Shown: positions 5,713 through 10,698 of the stretch, piece by piece | Layout of the letters: the number at the start of each line of letters is the position of its first letter | Position numbering within the stretch: the first letter of the stretch is position 1 | DNA from: Lutibacter sp. UBA4458 | GTDB lineage: Bacteria > Bacteroidota > Bacteroidia > Flavobacteriales > Flavobacteriaceae | Direction: 5' to 3' | NCBI GenBank assembly: GCA_002390165.1 | Contig: DGOU01000182.1 | Span: forward strand, 1-10,698 | Length of the DNA: 10,698 nt | Notes under the pieces: generated by a model | The model's input: the letters and a program-made list of their open reading frames with translations, nothing else | What the model was told of the DNA's origin: nothing | The model's database searches: none | Made by a program: the position numbers and the translations under genes

Positions 5713-6399
5713 ATGAAAACCCAAACACCCCACATCATCACCGAAGGCTCCTCCCAATACCAATTAGGCGAAATAAACGGGAATATAATTCAATACGATT
5801 TTAAAAAAATTCTCCACTATCTTAATCATAAAGGTAAACTCCTATTTGGAAAAAAGTTTAAAATCCATAAAGAAGATGAAGAAATTTTACTAAAATTATG
5901 TACCTACATGATTCAAGATAAGGAAGGATGTAAAAAACTTAAAATAGACCTCCACAAAGGAATACTTTTATCCGGGCCAGTAGGGTGTGGAAAAACAAGT
6001 TTAATGAAGTTATTACCACATTTTGTACCCCATATTAAAAAATATGAAATAATTCCGGCAAGAAATCTCACTTTCCAGTTCAATAATATCGGATTCAAAA
6101 TAATTGAGCAATACGGCGCTAACAATTTCTATTGTTTTGATGATCTGGGTGTAGAACCAATAGGCAGACATTTTGGTAAAGATTGCAATGTCATGGGTGA
6201 AATACTCCTTTCACGCTACGACCTCTTTGATTCTAATAACCAACAACGAGCAACCAACAACTATACAAAAACCCACGCCACCACCAACCTCAACGCCCAG
6301 GAACTCGAGGAAAGATATGGCAATCGCGTTCGATCTCGAATGCGACAACTCTTTAATTTAATTGCTTTTGATAAGGAGAGTAGGGATAAAAGAAATTAA
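5713..6399 (+). CDS. DnaC-like AAA+ ATPase (helicase loader) of a mobile element
   Basis: This 228-residue protein has a Walker A motif GPVGCGKTS (88-96), a Walker B motif FYCFDDLG (139-146), a sensor-like THATTNLNAQELEERYGN (187-204) and Arg residues in RVRSRMRQLF (205-214) in the place of the arginine finger. This is the DnaC/IstB-type AAA+ layout. DnaC-type proteins load the replicative helicase on DNA. With the DnaD-like protein upstream this makes a replication-initiation pair. IstB is less likely because no IS21 transposase is present. Residues 1-50 form a conserved N-terminal region shared with the truncated copy at 5304. Before the sensor region there is a polar stretch, NNQQRATNNYTK (175-186), encoded by short AAC/CAA repeats, possibly a slippage expansion. 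Parts of the gene (first 20 codons, and about 6270-6310) are C-rich, unlike the rest. An inverted repeat followed by T residues lies just after the stop. Confidence 0.8.
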   Translation: MKTQTPHIITEGSSQYQLGEINGNIIQYDFKKILHYLNHKGKLLFGKKFKIHKEDEEILLKLCTYMIQDKEGCKKLKIDLHKGILLSGPVGCGKTSLMKLLPHFVPHIKKYEIIPARNLTFQFNNIGFKIIEQYGANNFYCFDDLGVEPIGRHFGKDCNVMGEILLSRYDLFDSNNQQRATNNYTKTHATTNLNAQELEERYGNRVRSRMRQLFNLIAFDKESRDKRN

Positions 6400-6421
6400 T
6401 TCAAAGATTTGGCAGTAAATA
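6400..6421. repeat. Left copy of a 22-bp inverted repeat flanking the AbiEi gene
   Basis: Bases 6400-6421 are the exact reverse complement of 7225-7246. The core 13 bases (CAAAGATTTGGCA, 6402-6414) also pair with 6429-6441. The arms are therefore present three times around the antitoxin gene, two of them at its promoter, as expected for operator sites of an autoregulating AbiEi (inference). Confidence 0.75.
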
Positions 6422-6450
6422 TATATGTTGCCAAATCTTTGTTTTTTATT
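6402..6450 (+). terminator. 13-bp stem plus T-run after the loader gene; may double as the abiE operator
   Basis: CAAAGATTTGGCA (6402-6414) and TGCCAAATCTTTG (6429-6441) are perfectly complementary around a 14-base loop and are followed by TTTTTTATT. The form fits a Rho-independent terminator for the loader gene, although the stem is low in GC. The right arm also covers the -33 region of the promoter for the next operon, so the same DNA can serve as an operator. Confidence 0.6.
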
Positions 6451-6457
6451 ATATTTG
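6427..6457 (+). promoter_or_regulatory. Bacteroidetes-type promoter of the abiE operon
   Basis: GTTG (6427-6430) resembles the -33 element TTTG/TTG. After 19 bases comes TATATTTG (6450-6457), an exact match to the -7 consensus TAnnTTTG. Transcription would begin near 6460-6466. The right arm of the inverted repeat (6429-6441) overlaps the -33 element, so a protein bound there should block transcription. Confidence 0.6.
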
Positions 6458-6539
6458 TAAAAACATAAATAGTATCGCTACTAAAACTTTCCATATTAAT
6501 GAACTTAAAAAAGCATTTTCAAACAGAGAAAATGTAAGT

Positions 6540-7220
6540 GTGAGTGATATTATTACTTTTTATAAGCAATTTGATGAAGATGTCAAGCGCGCAACGGTTG
6601 ATTGGAGAATACACGAACTGGTAAACAAAGGAGTGCTATATAGAATGAGTAGAGGCTTATATTCATTTTCTAAAAAGGAAGGGAATGAGTTTATTCCAGA
6701 AATTAGTCGATCACTAAAATACCTGTCGGGTAAAATTTACAATCAATTTCCATTTATTGATACCTGCCTATGGTCAACAAAATGGTTAAATGAATTTATG
6801 CTGCATCAACCGTTTAGATTTTATACAATTCTAGAGGTAGAAAAAGAAGTTATGGAGTCCGTTTTTTATACACTAAAGGAACAAGGAAGAGAAGTATTTT
6901 TAAACCCATCAGAAGAAATAATAAACAAATACGTGGTTAATGCAAATGAACCTATCATTATTACACGTTTAACAACGGAAGCACCTACTCAAAAAATTAA
7001 TAAGGTAGTGACTCAAACCTTAGAAAAACTATTAGTAGATATTTATTGCGATACAGTAATTTTTGCAGCACAGCAAGGAGCAGAATTAAAAAGAATATAC
7101 CAAACAGCATTCGATAAATACAATGTTAATAATACTAAAATGTTGAGATATGCCAGTAGAAGAAATAAGAGAACTGAGATAGAAGATTTTATTAATAATG
7201 AAGTAAAGATATGGCAATAA
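6540..7220 (+). CDS. abiEi: AbiEi-family antitoxin of a type IV toxin-antitoxin system
   Basis: This is the antitoxin partner of the nucleotidyltransferase encoded next. AbiEi proteins neutralise AbiEii without stably binding it, and repress their own promoter through an N-terminal winged HTH. Here the first 43 residues contain TVDWRIHELVNKGVLYRMSRGLYSF, the recognition helix and wing of that domain, followed by a C-terminal domain of about 180 residues. The start is uncertain. GTG 6540 is the first usable start codon in this frame, but the frame stays open upstream and encodes a convincing continuation (FHINELKKAFSNRENVS, about 6489-6539) that completes the HTH. No in-frame ATG, GTG or TTG exists there, only codons such as ATA 6465 or ATC 6474. 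So either a non-standard start is used or the original start has mutated. An inverted repeat and promoter lie upstream, and the toxin gene starts 28 bases after the stop. Confidence 0.75.
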   Translation: MSDIITFYKQFDEDVKRATVDWRIHELVNKGVLYRMSRGLYSFSKKEGNEFIPEISRSLKYLSGKIYNQFPFIDTCLWSTKWLNEFMLHQPFRFYTILEVEKEVMESVFYTLKEQGREVFLNPSEEIINKYVVNANEPIIITRLTTEAPTQKINKVVTQTLEKLLVDIYCDTVIFAAQQGAELKRIYQTAFDKYNVNNTKMLRYASRRNKRTEIEDFINNEVKIWQ

Positions 7221-7224
7221 CGCC

Positions 7225-7246
7225 TATTTACTGCCAAATCTTTGAA
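7225..7246. repeat. Right copy of the 22-bp inverted repeat, just before the AbiEii start
   Basis: It is the exact reverse complement of 6400-6421 and ends two bases before the AbiEii ATG at 7249, filling nearly all of the 28-base gap after the antitoxin stop. It could be a further AbiEi binding site, could sequester the toxin start by pairing in the mRNA with the 6400 arm if transcription reads through, or could mark the end of a mobile antitoxin cassette. Confidence 0.7.
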
Positions 7247-7248
7247 AG

Positions 7249-8301
7249 ATGATTTATAAGGATTCACTAAAAGAAAAATGGATACTAGAAGTTGCAGGAC
7301 AGCACAAATCAGACCCAATATTGGTCGAAAAGGTGGTACGTGCATTGTATTTGTTAGAGCATCTTCAAAACAGTGGCTTAGAATTCATTTTTAAAGGAGG
7401 TACTGCATTAATGCTGTTGTTCAAAGAGCCGAAACGATTCTCTATTGATATAGATATCATTGTTTCAAAGAAACCAGACAATATGAAAGAGATATTGGAT
7501 CTTGTTTTGAACGGTTCTGATTTCTTGGAATATAAAACAAACGAACGTAAATCAAAATCCAATATAGCAAAAGAGCATTACAAGTTCTATTACAAACCAG
7601 TTACAAATGCCAGAGCTGAAAAAGAATATATTTTATTGGATGTACTCTATGAAAAAAGCCATTACGGAAAACATACCAACGATATTGAAATCAAATCACC
7701 ATTTTTAAAATCAGAGGATGAAAATGTTAAAGTTACAGTACCAATTCCCGAAGCTATATTAGGAGATAAATTAACTGCTTTTGCGCCCAACACAACAGGA
7801 GTACCTTATGGAAGAGGTAAAGAAGTTGAGATTATAAAACAGTTATTTGATGTTGGTCACTTATTTGATATGATAGAAGATATGGCAATTGTTTCAGAAG
7901 TATTTACACAATTTGCAAAAACAGAATTAACATATAGGGAGCTAACAGAATTAAATGAAGGAGATGTGTTAAACGATATTTTTCAAACAGCACTACTTAT
8001 GGGAACAAGAGGTAAATCCGGTATAGGTGATTATAACGAAATCCAAAAAGGAGTTCAGAATATTAAAAATTATATTTTTTCGGAAAACTTCCATATCGAA
8101 AGTGCTATGGTGCCAGCAGCTAAAGCTGCATATATTGCAGTAATGTTAAAAACTGGCTCAAATAAAATCTTTCACTTTAACAATCCAATGGAGGTAGCTG
8201 ATTGGGTAATAGAACAACCCTTTGAAACGCGCCTTAATAAATTAAAGAAGAGTAACCCCGAAGCATTTTTTTATTGGTATTTGGCCTTAAGATTAAAATA
8301 A
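7249..8301 (+). CDS. abiEii: AbiEii-family nucleotidyltransferase toxin
   Basis: This 350-residue protein belongs to the AbiEii/AbiGii nucleotidyltransferase family of DNA polymerase beta-like folds. The active-site motifs are in order: FKGGTALMLL (48-57, motif GG[ST]xLxx), RFSIDIDI (63-70, with the two metal-binding Asp at 67 and 69), ILLDVLYEK (128-136, third acidic residue Asp131), and GDKLTAFAPNT (172-182) with KQLFDVGHL (198-206) corresponding to the conserved Lys and Asp region. All look intact, so the enzyme should be active. Known members transfer nucleotides to RNA substrates and give bacteriostasis, which can act as abortive infection. The gene lies 28 bases after its antitoxin partner and is probably co-transcribed. 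Length is in the usual range. The two upstream repeats suggest tight control. Bases 8302-8453 contain only a weak hairpin. Confidence 0.88.
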   Translation: MIYKDSLKEKWILEVAGQHKSDPILVEKVVRALYLLEHLQNSGLEFIFKGGTALMLLFKEPKRFSIDIDIIVSKKPDNMKEILDLVLNGSDFLEYKTNERKSKSNIAKEHYKFYYKPVTNARAEKEYILLDVLYEKSHYGKHTNDIEIKSPFLKSEDENVKVTVPIPEAILGDKLTAFAPNTTGVPYGRGKEVEIIKQLFDVGHLFDMIEDMAIVSEVFTQFAKTELTYRELTELNEGDVLNDIFQTALLMGTRGKSGIGDYNEIQKGVQNIKNYIFSENFHIESAMVPAAKAAYIAVMLKTGSNKIFHFNNPMEVADWVIEQPFETRLNKLKKSNPEAFFYWYLALRLK

Positions 8302-8453
8302 ATTAGAAAGTGAAAAATTATAATTAAATAAAGAGTTCTTATTGGTGTATTTAATATGATTGTGTCTGTAATCACCGACCCATCAACCTCAGATGGAGAT
8401 CTTCTGCAGAAATGATTGGTTTTAAGAAATTTTTATTTAAAAATCTATAAATC

Positions 8454-9422
8454 ATGGAAAATCACAATATTTACTGGTGGAATCTGGAAAACCTATTCGA
8501 CATTGAAAACTCACCAAGACGCAGTCAATTTCTAAATAATAAATTAAAATCAGAATTAGTAGGATGGACACAAGCTATTCTAGATCAAAAAATAGATAAT
8601 TTATCTTCTATTATCGCTAAATTCAACAATAATAATGGCCCGGATATATTAGGAGTTTGTGAAGTTGAAAATGCACATGTTTTGGAACTTTTGACTCTCA
8701 AATTAAATGTTTTATTAGGCAGAAATTACACTTTTGCTATTATAGATGGAGAAGACAAAAGAGGTATTGATACCGCTCTTATTTACGATAGTGATAAGTA
8801 CAACCAAAACCCGAAAACATTTTCACTTCGCATAACAAAAAGAAACCCAACAAGAGATTTATTCCAGGTACAACTTAATACCCTCTCAGGAAACACCTTA
8901 GTTTTAATATTAAATCATTGGCCATCAAGATCTGGCGGTCAATTAGAATCAGAACCGTTCAGAATTATGGTTGCCGAAAACTTGTCCTATTGGGTAGAAA
9001 GAATTCATGAAGAACTTGGTAACGAAACTTCCATTCTTTTAATGGGTGATTTTAATGATAATCCTTATGATAAATCAATTACAAAATACTTGCAATCAAC
9101 CAATATTAAAAAGAAAGTGATGAATGCAAAGAATCATTTCTTTTACAATGTAATGTATAAGTTCTTTGATCAAAATAAAGGTACACATGTTTGGGGTAGT
9201 GAAGTAAATATATTAGATCAGTTTTTGGTTTCTAAAAGTATTCTAAGTCAAAGTAATACCCATTCGTTTAAAATAGATACGGTAGAAATAGTTGATTTCC
9301 CAGAATTAGTAAAAGGAGCTTATAAAAAAGCAATCCGTTTTTCAAGACCAAATAAAAGTGATTTTAATCCAAACGGATTTAGTGATCACTTACCTATTCG
9401 CTTAACTTTAAAAGAAGTGTAA
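8454..9422 (+). CDS. Endonuclease/exonuclease/phosphatase (EEP) family protein
   Basis: This 322-residue protein carries the full EEP motif set in order: WNLEN (9-13, Asn10), GVCEVEN (67-73, catalytic Glu70), RGIDTALIYD (103-112), NHWPSR (154-159, His155), GDFND (198-202, Asp199 and Asn201) and FSDHLPI (309-315, catalytic Asp311-His312). These residues bind the divalent metal and the scissile phosphate in the family, so the enzyme should be active, but the motifs do not tell DNA or RNA cleavage from phosphodiesterase or phosphatase action. There is no signal peptide or membrane segment, unlike many secreted Bacteroidetes EEP nucleases, so it is probably cytoplasmic. It has no additional domain. 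It lies between two toxin-antitoxin-like loci with its own gap upstream and no partner gene, so it may be a cargo or defence gene (inference). Confidence 0.85.
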   Translation: MENHNIYWWNLENLFDIENSPRRSQFLNNKLKSELVGWTQAILDQKIDNLSSIIAKFNNNNGPDILGVCEVENAHVLELLTLKLNVLLGRNYTFAIIDGEDKRGIDTALIYDSDKYNQNPKTFSLRITKRNPTRDLFQVQLNTLSGNTLVLILNHWPSRSGGQLESEPFRIMVAENLSYWVERIHEELGNETSILLMGDFNDNPYDKSITKYLQSTNIKKKVMNAKNHFFYNVMYKFFDQNKGTHVWGSEVNILDQFLVSKSILSQSNTHSFKIDTVEIVDFPELVKGAYKKAIRFSRPNKSDFNPNGFSDHLPIRLTLKEV

Positions 9423-9490
9423 ATTCATTTTTTTAAATATATTTTCAATTTATATATTGATATATATAATTTATAATAAATATATATGTT

Positions 9491-9498
9491 TATATTTG
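9491..9498 (+). promoter_or_regulatory. Probable -7 element (TATATTTG) for the mystery A/B operon
   Basis: TATATTTG matches the Bacteroidetes -7 consensus TAnnTTTG and lies 31 bases before the ATG at 9530. I find no good -33 TTG at the right distance. The region before it (9423-9490) is almost only A and T, which can help melting. Confidence 0.45.
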
Positions 9499-9529
9499 TA
9501 TGAAATATGACAACGTATAAGTTTACAGT

Positions 9530-9994
9530 ATGAAAGATTTAAAGCAAAAGTTACTAATAGAGCAAATAGATAAAAAGCTGAAAGCATTTAGTGTATTGTT
9601 CAATCATCCTGTACCTGAAACTGGTTGGATCAAAACCATCCGAATGGCACTAAAAATGTCTTTACGTCAATTTGGAGAGAGGTTGAGAATTACATCCCAG
9701 GGTGCTGATGCTTTAGAGAAAAGAGAGAGTGATAAAAGTATATCCATTAAAAGTATGGAAGAAGCAGCAAGAGCATTAAATATGAAATTTGTTTATGGTT
9801 TTATTCCTCTTGATGGTTCAATTGAAGAAACCATTGAGAAAAGAGCAAAAGAAGTTGCAATAGAAATAGTTAAAACTACTTCTAACAATATGGCACTTGA
9901 AGATCAGCAAAACACGCCTGAACGTTTAAGAAAAGCTATTGAAAATAAAACACAGCAATTAAAATATGAAATGCCTAGACACCTATGGGATTAG
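9530..9994 (+). CDS. Mobile mystery protein A (XRE-type HTH regulator / putative antitoxin)
   Basis: This 154-residue protein matches the layout of mobile mystery protein A. It has an N-terminal helical part (1-30), then an XRE-type HTH (about 35-92) with WIKTIRMALKMSLRQFGERL, a turn and TSQGADALEKRE as recognition helix, then MEEAARALNMKFVYGFIP. A C-terminal helical part ends in PRHLWD, also characteristic of the family. It is found paired with the Fic protein encoded next, and the pair is usually regarded as a toxin-antitoxin-like module on mobile DNA. Function is not well established. The stop overlaps the Fic start by ten bases, so translation is probably coupled. A TATATTTG element precedes it. 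The start at 9530 is the first ATG of the frame near the promoter and keeps the conserved N-terminus. Confidence 0.88.
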   Translation: MKDLKQKLLIEQIDKKLKAFSVLFNHPVPETGWIKTIRMALKMSLRQFGERLRITSQGADALEKRESDKSISIKSMEEAARALNMKFVYGFIPLDGSIEETIEKRAKEVAIEIVKTTSNNMALEDQQNTPERLRKAIENKTQQLKYEMPRHLWD

Positions 9995-10581
9995 ATTTAA
10001 ACTATGAGAGTGGTCAAACACCATTAGAAGAAGAGGAAAAGGAAGGGTTGAAAATAAAAACAATTACTACCCAAGGTGAACTGGACGAATTTGAACAACT
10101 GAATATTGAAAAAGCGGTTGAATGGACCATTCATGCAAATTTGAAACCCGAAAAAATACTCACAGAAAAATTTGTCAAAGATTTGCATAAACGAATGTAT
10201 GGCGATGTATGGAAATGGGCAGGTGGTTTTAGAAGGACTGAAAAAAACATTGGTATTCCATGGATCCAAATTGGAGTAGAATTAAAAAATCTATTAGACG
10301 ATACAAAATATTGGATTCAGAATAAAACTTATTCACCTGAAGAAATTGCAATCAGATTTAAACATCGAATAGTTTCTATTCATTGTTTTCCCAATGGGAA
10401 TGGAAGACATTCAAGAATTCTGGCAGATATAATAATGGAATCAATTTTTGAGCAGGAGGCCTTTACGTGGCACCAATCGAATATGGTCAGAGCTGACGAA
10501 ATAAGGAAAGAATATATAAATTCACTAAGGGAAGCTGATAATGGAAATATTATTCCTTTAATTGAATTTGCAAAAAACTAA
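9985..10581 (+). CDS. Mobile mystery protein B (Fic-domain protein)
   Basis: This 198-residue protein has a Fic domain with the active-site motif HCFPNGNGRHSR (133-144). It matches HxFxxGNGRxxR, with His133 as the catalytic base and the Asn-Gly-Arg anion-binding loop intact. Most Fic proteins have Pro after the His. Here it is Cys. The segment KRMYGDVWKWAGGFRRTEKNIG (69-90), which I read as two parts split at Gly80, is the usual helix and flap upstream. Fic enzymes transfer AMP or similar groups to Tyr, Ser or Thr of target proteins. I do not see a clear inhibitory (S/T)xxxE(G/N) motif in this protein or in its partner. It starts inside the mystery A gene (10-base overlap). An attC-like sequence begins right at the stop, which suggests the A/B pair moves as a cassette. 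Confidence 0.88.
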   Translation: MGLDLNYESGQTPLEEEEKEGLKIKTITTQGELDEFEQLNIEKAVEWTIHANLKPEKILTEKFVKDLHKRMYGDVWKWAGGFRRTEKNIGIPWIQIGVELKNLLDDTKYWIQNKTYSPEEIAIRFKHRIVSIHCFPNGNGRHSRILADIIMESIFEQEAFTWHQSNMVRADEIRKEYINSLREADNGNIIPLIEFAKN

Positions 10582-10640
10582 AGCCAACAACGTATATAAG
10601 CCATTAAAACGGCTCATGTAACCAACCGTTAGCCTTCATT
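10582..10640. other. attC-like recombination site candidate
   Basis: Immediately after the Fic stop the sequence has the order of an integron attC site: GCCAACAACG (10583-10592), AAGCC (10598-10602), an 8-base spacer, GGCT (10611-10614) and CCGTTAGCC (10626-10634). AACG pairs with CGTT, and AGCC pairs with GGCT with partial pairing beyond it. The outer boxes depart from the strict consensus GTTRRRY/RYYYAAC, since it reads GTTAGCC and AGCCAAC. No integron integrase is in the window. Similar sites seem common between small genes in Bacteroidetes genomes (recalled, not checked). Confidence 0.4.
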
Positions 10641-10658
10641 ATGAACAACTAATAGCAA

Positions 10659-10698
10659 ATGATAAAATTCTTTCGAAAAATCAGGCAACAACTAATCA
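10659..10698 (+). CDS. Start of a MIKFFRK-type small membrane protein gene (DUF6090-like), cut by the window edge
   Basis: Only 13 codons are visible: MIKFFRKIRQQLI. I recognise this start from a common Flavobacteriia family of small membrane-anchored proteins of unknown function, annotated DUF6090, whose members begin MIKFFRKIRQ and continue with one membrane segment. The rest lies outside the window. It follows the attC-like site by about 20 bases, as expected for the next cassette. An upstream ATG at 10641 stops after three codons. Confidence 0.55.
   Translation, partial: MIKFFRKIRQQLI

Noticed and set aside
6240..6310. Short AAC/CAA/ACC repeats inside the loader gene, considered as a CRISPR or tandem array
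   Set aside because: Units are only a few bases, irregular and in frame within a conserved ATPase. No spacer structure. No CRISPR array was seen anywhere in the window.
6173..6361. Second + strand frame inside the loader gene
   Set aside because: It lies within the sensor and arginine-finger part of the DnaC-like protein. The Thr/Pro run reflects a frame shift of the AAC/CAA repeats.
7043..7345. Minus-strand frame of 100 codons across the AbiEi/AbiEii junction
   Set aside because: Shadow of two well-supported genes. Its hydrophobic look comes from the antisense reading of AT-rich codons.
8380..8396. CCATC / GATGG hairpin after the AbiEii gene, considered as a terminator
   Set aside because: Only 5 bp with a 7-base loop and no T-run after it. 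Too weak to call.
8454..9422. EEP gene as exonuclease III-type AP endonuclease (xthA)
   Set aside because: The motif set is that of the wider EEP superfamily. The sequence between motifs does not look like ExoA/Xth, so a specific repair role cannot be supported.
10024..10269. Minus-strand Phe-rich frame inside the Fic gene
   Set aside because: Antisense to Lys/Glu-rich codons of a clear Fic protein. No family resemblance.

Overview
The window looks like chromosomal DNA of a Bacteroidota organism, most likely class Flavobacteriia. It is very AT-rich and has almost no Shine-Dalgarno sequences. Two promoter elements fit the Bacteroidetes -7 consensus TAnnTTTG, and the gene families (RteC, mobile mystery proteins A/B, a MIKFFRK-type membrane protein) are typical of that phylum. 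Every gene I accept is on the + strand. This is read from sequence alone, with no database search.

Layout. (1) 146-1866: two overlapping genes for inner-membrane platform proteins of a type II secretion or type IV pilus-like machine (GspL/PilM-PilN-like, then GspM/PilO-like). They look like host backbone. (2) 2071-6399: a mobile-element control and replication module. It has an RteC-family regulator, a small excisionase-like HTH protein, a DnaD-like replication protein and a DnaC-like AAA+ helicase loader. A truncated second copy of the loader's first 51 codons lies at 5304. No integrase, relaxase or conjugation gene is present, so the element is partial or continues outside the window. (3) 6400-8301: an AbiEi/AbiEii type IV toxin-antitoxin pair with a recognisable promoter. 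A large inverted repeat overlaps the promoter, and one arm recurs just before the toxin start. (4) 8454-9422: a stand-alone cytoplasmic endonuclease/exonuclease/phosphatase (EEP) family enzyme. (5) 9530-10581: mobile mystery proteins A (XRE-type HTH) and B (Fic), overlapping by 10 bases. An attC-like site follows directly, then the start of another small-protein gene at the right edge. This arrangement resembles gene cassettes.

The most unusual part is the non-coding DNA between 3600 and 5700. Four copies of a structured module sit in front of the replication genes. Each ends in a U-rich/A-rich hairpin of 10 to 12 bp. In copies 1, 2 and 4 an enclosing helix brackets the module, and base changes between copies 1 and 2 keep it paired. 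This is the best candidate here for an undescribed element: a structured RNA or a cis-acting DNA structure tied to the DnaD/DnaC-like genes. The same stretch holds a decayed tRNA-fMet-like anticodon arm, a split dispersed repeat and a mosaic partial gene duplication, all signs of repeated recombination.

How the genes may work together (inference): RteC and the HTH protein would control element functions. The DnaD-like and DnaC-like proteins would load a helicase for element replication. AbiE, the EEP enzyme and the mystery A/B pair would be cargo for stability or phage defence.
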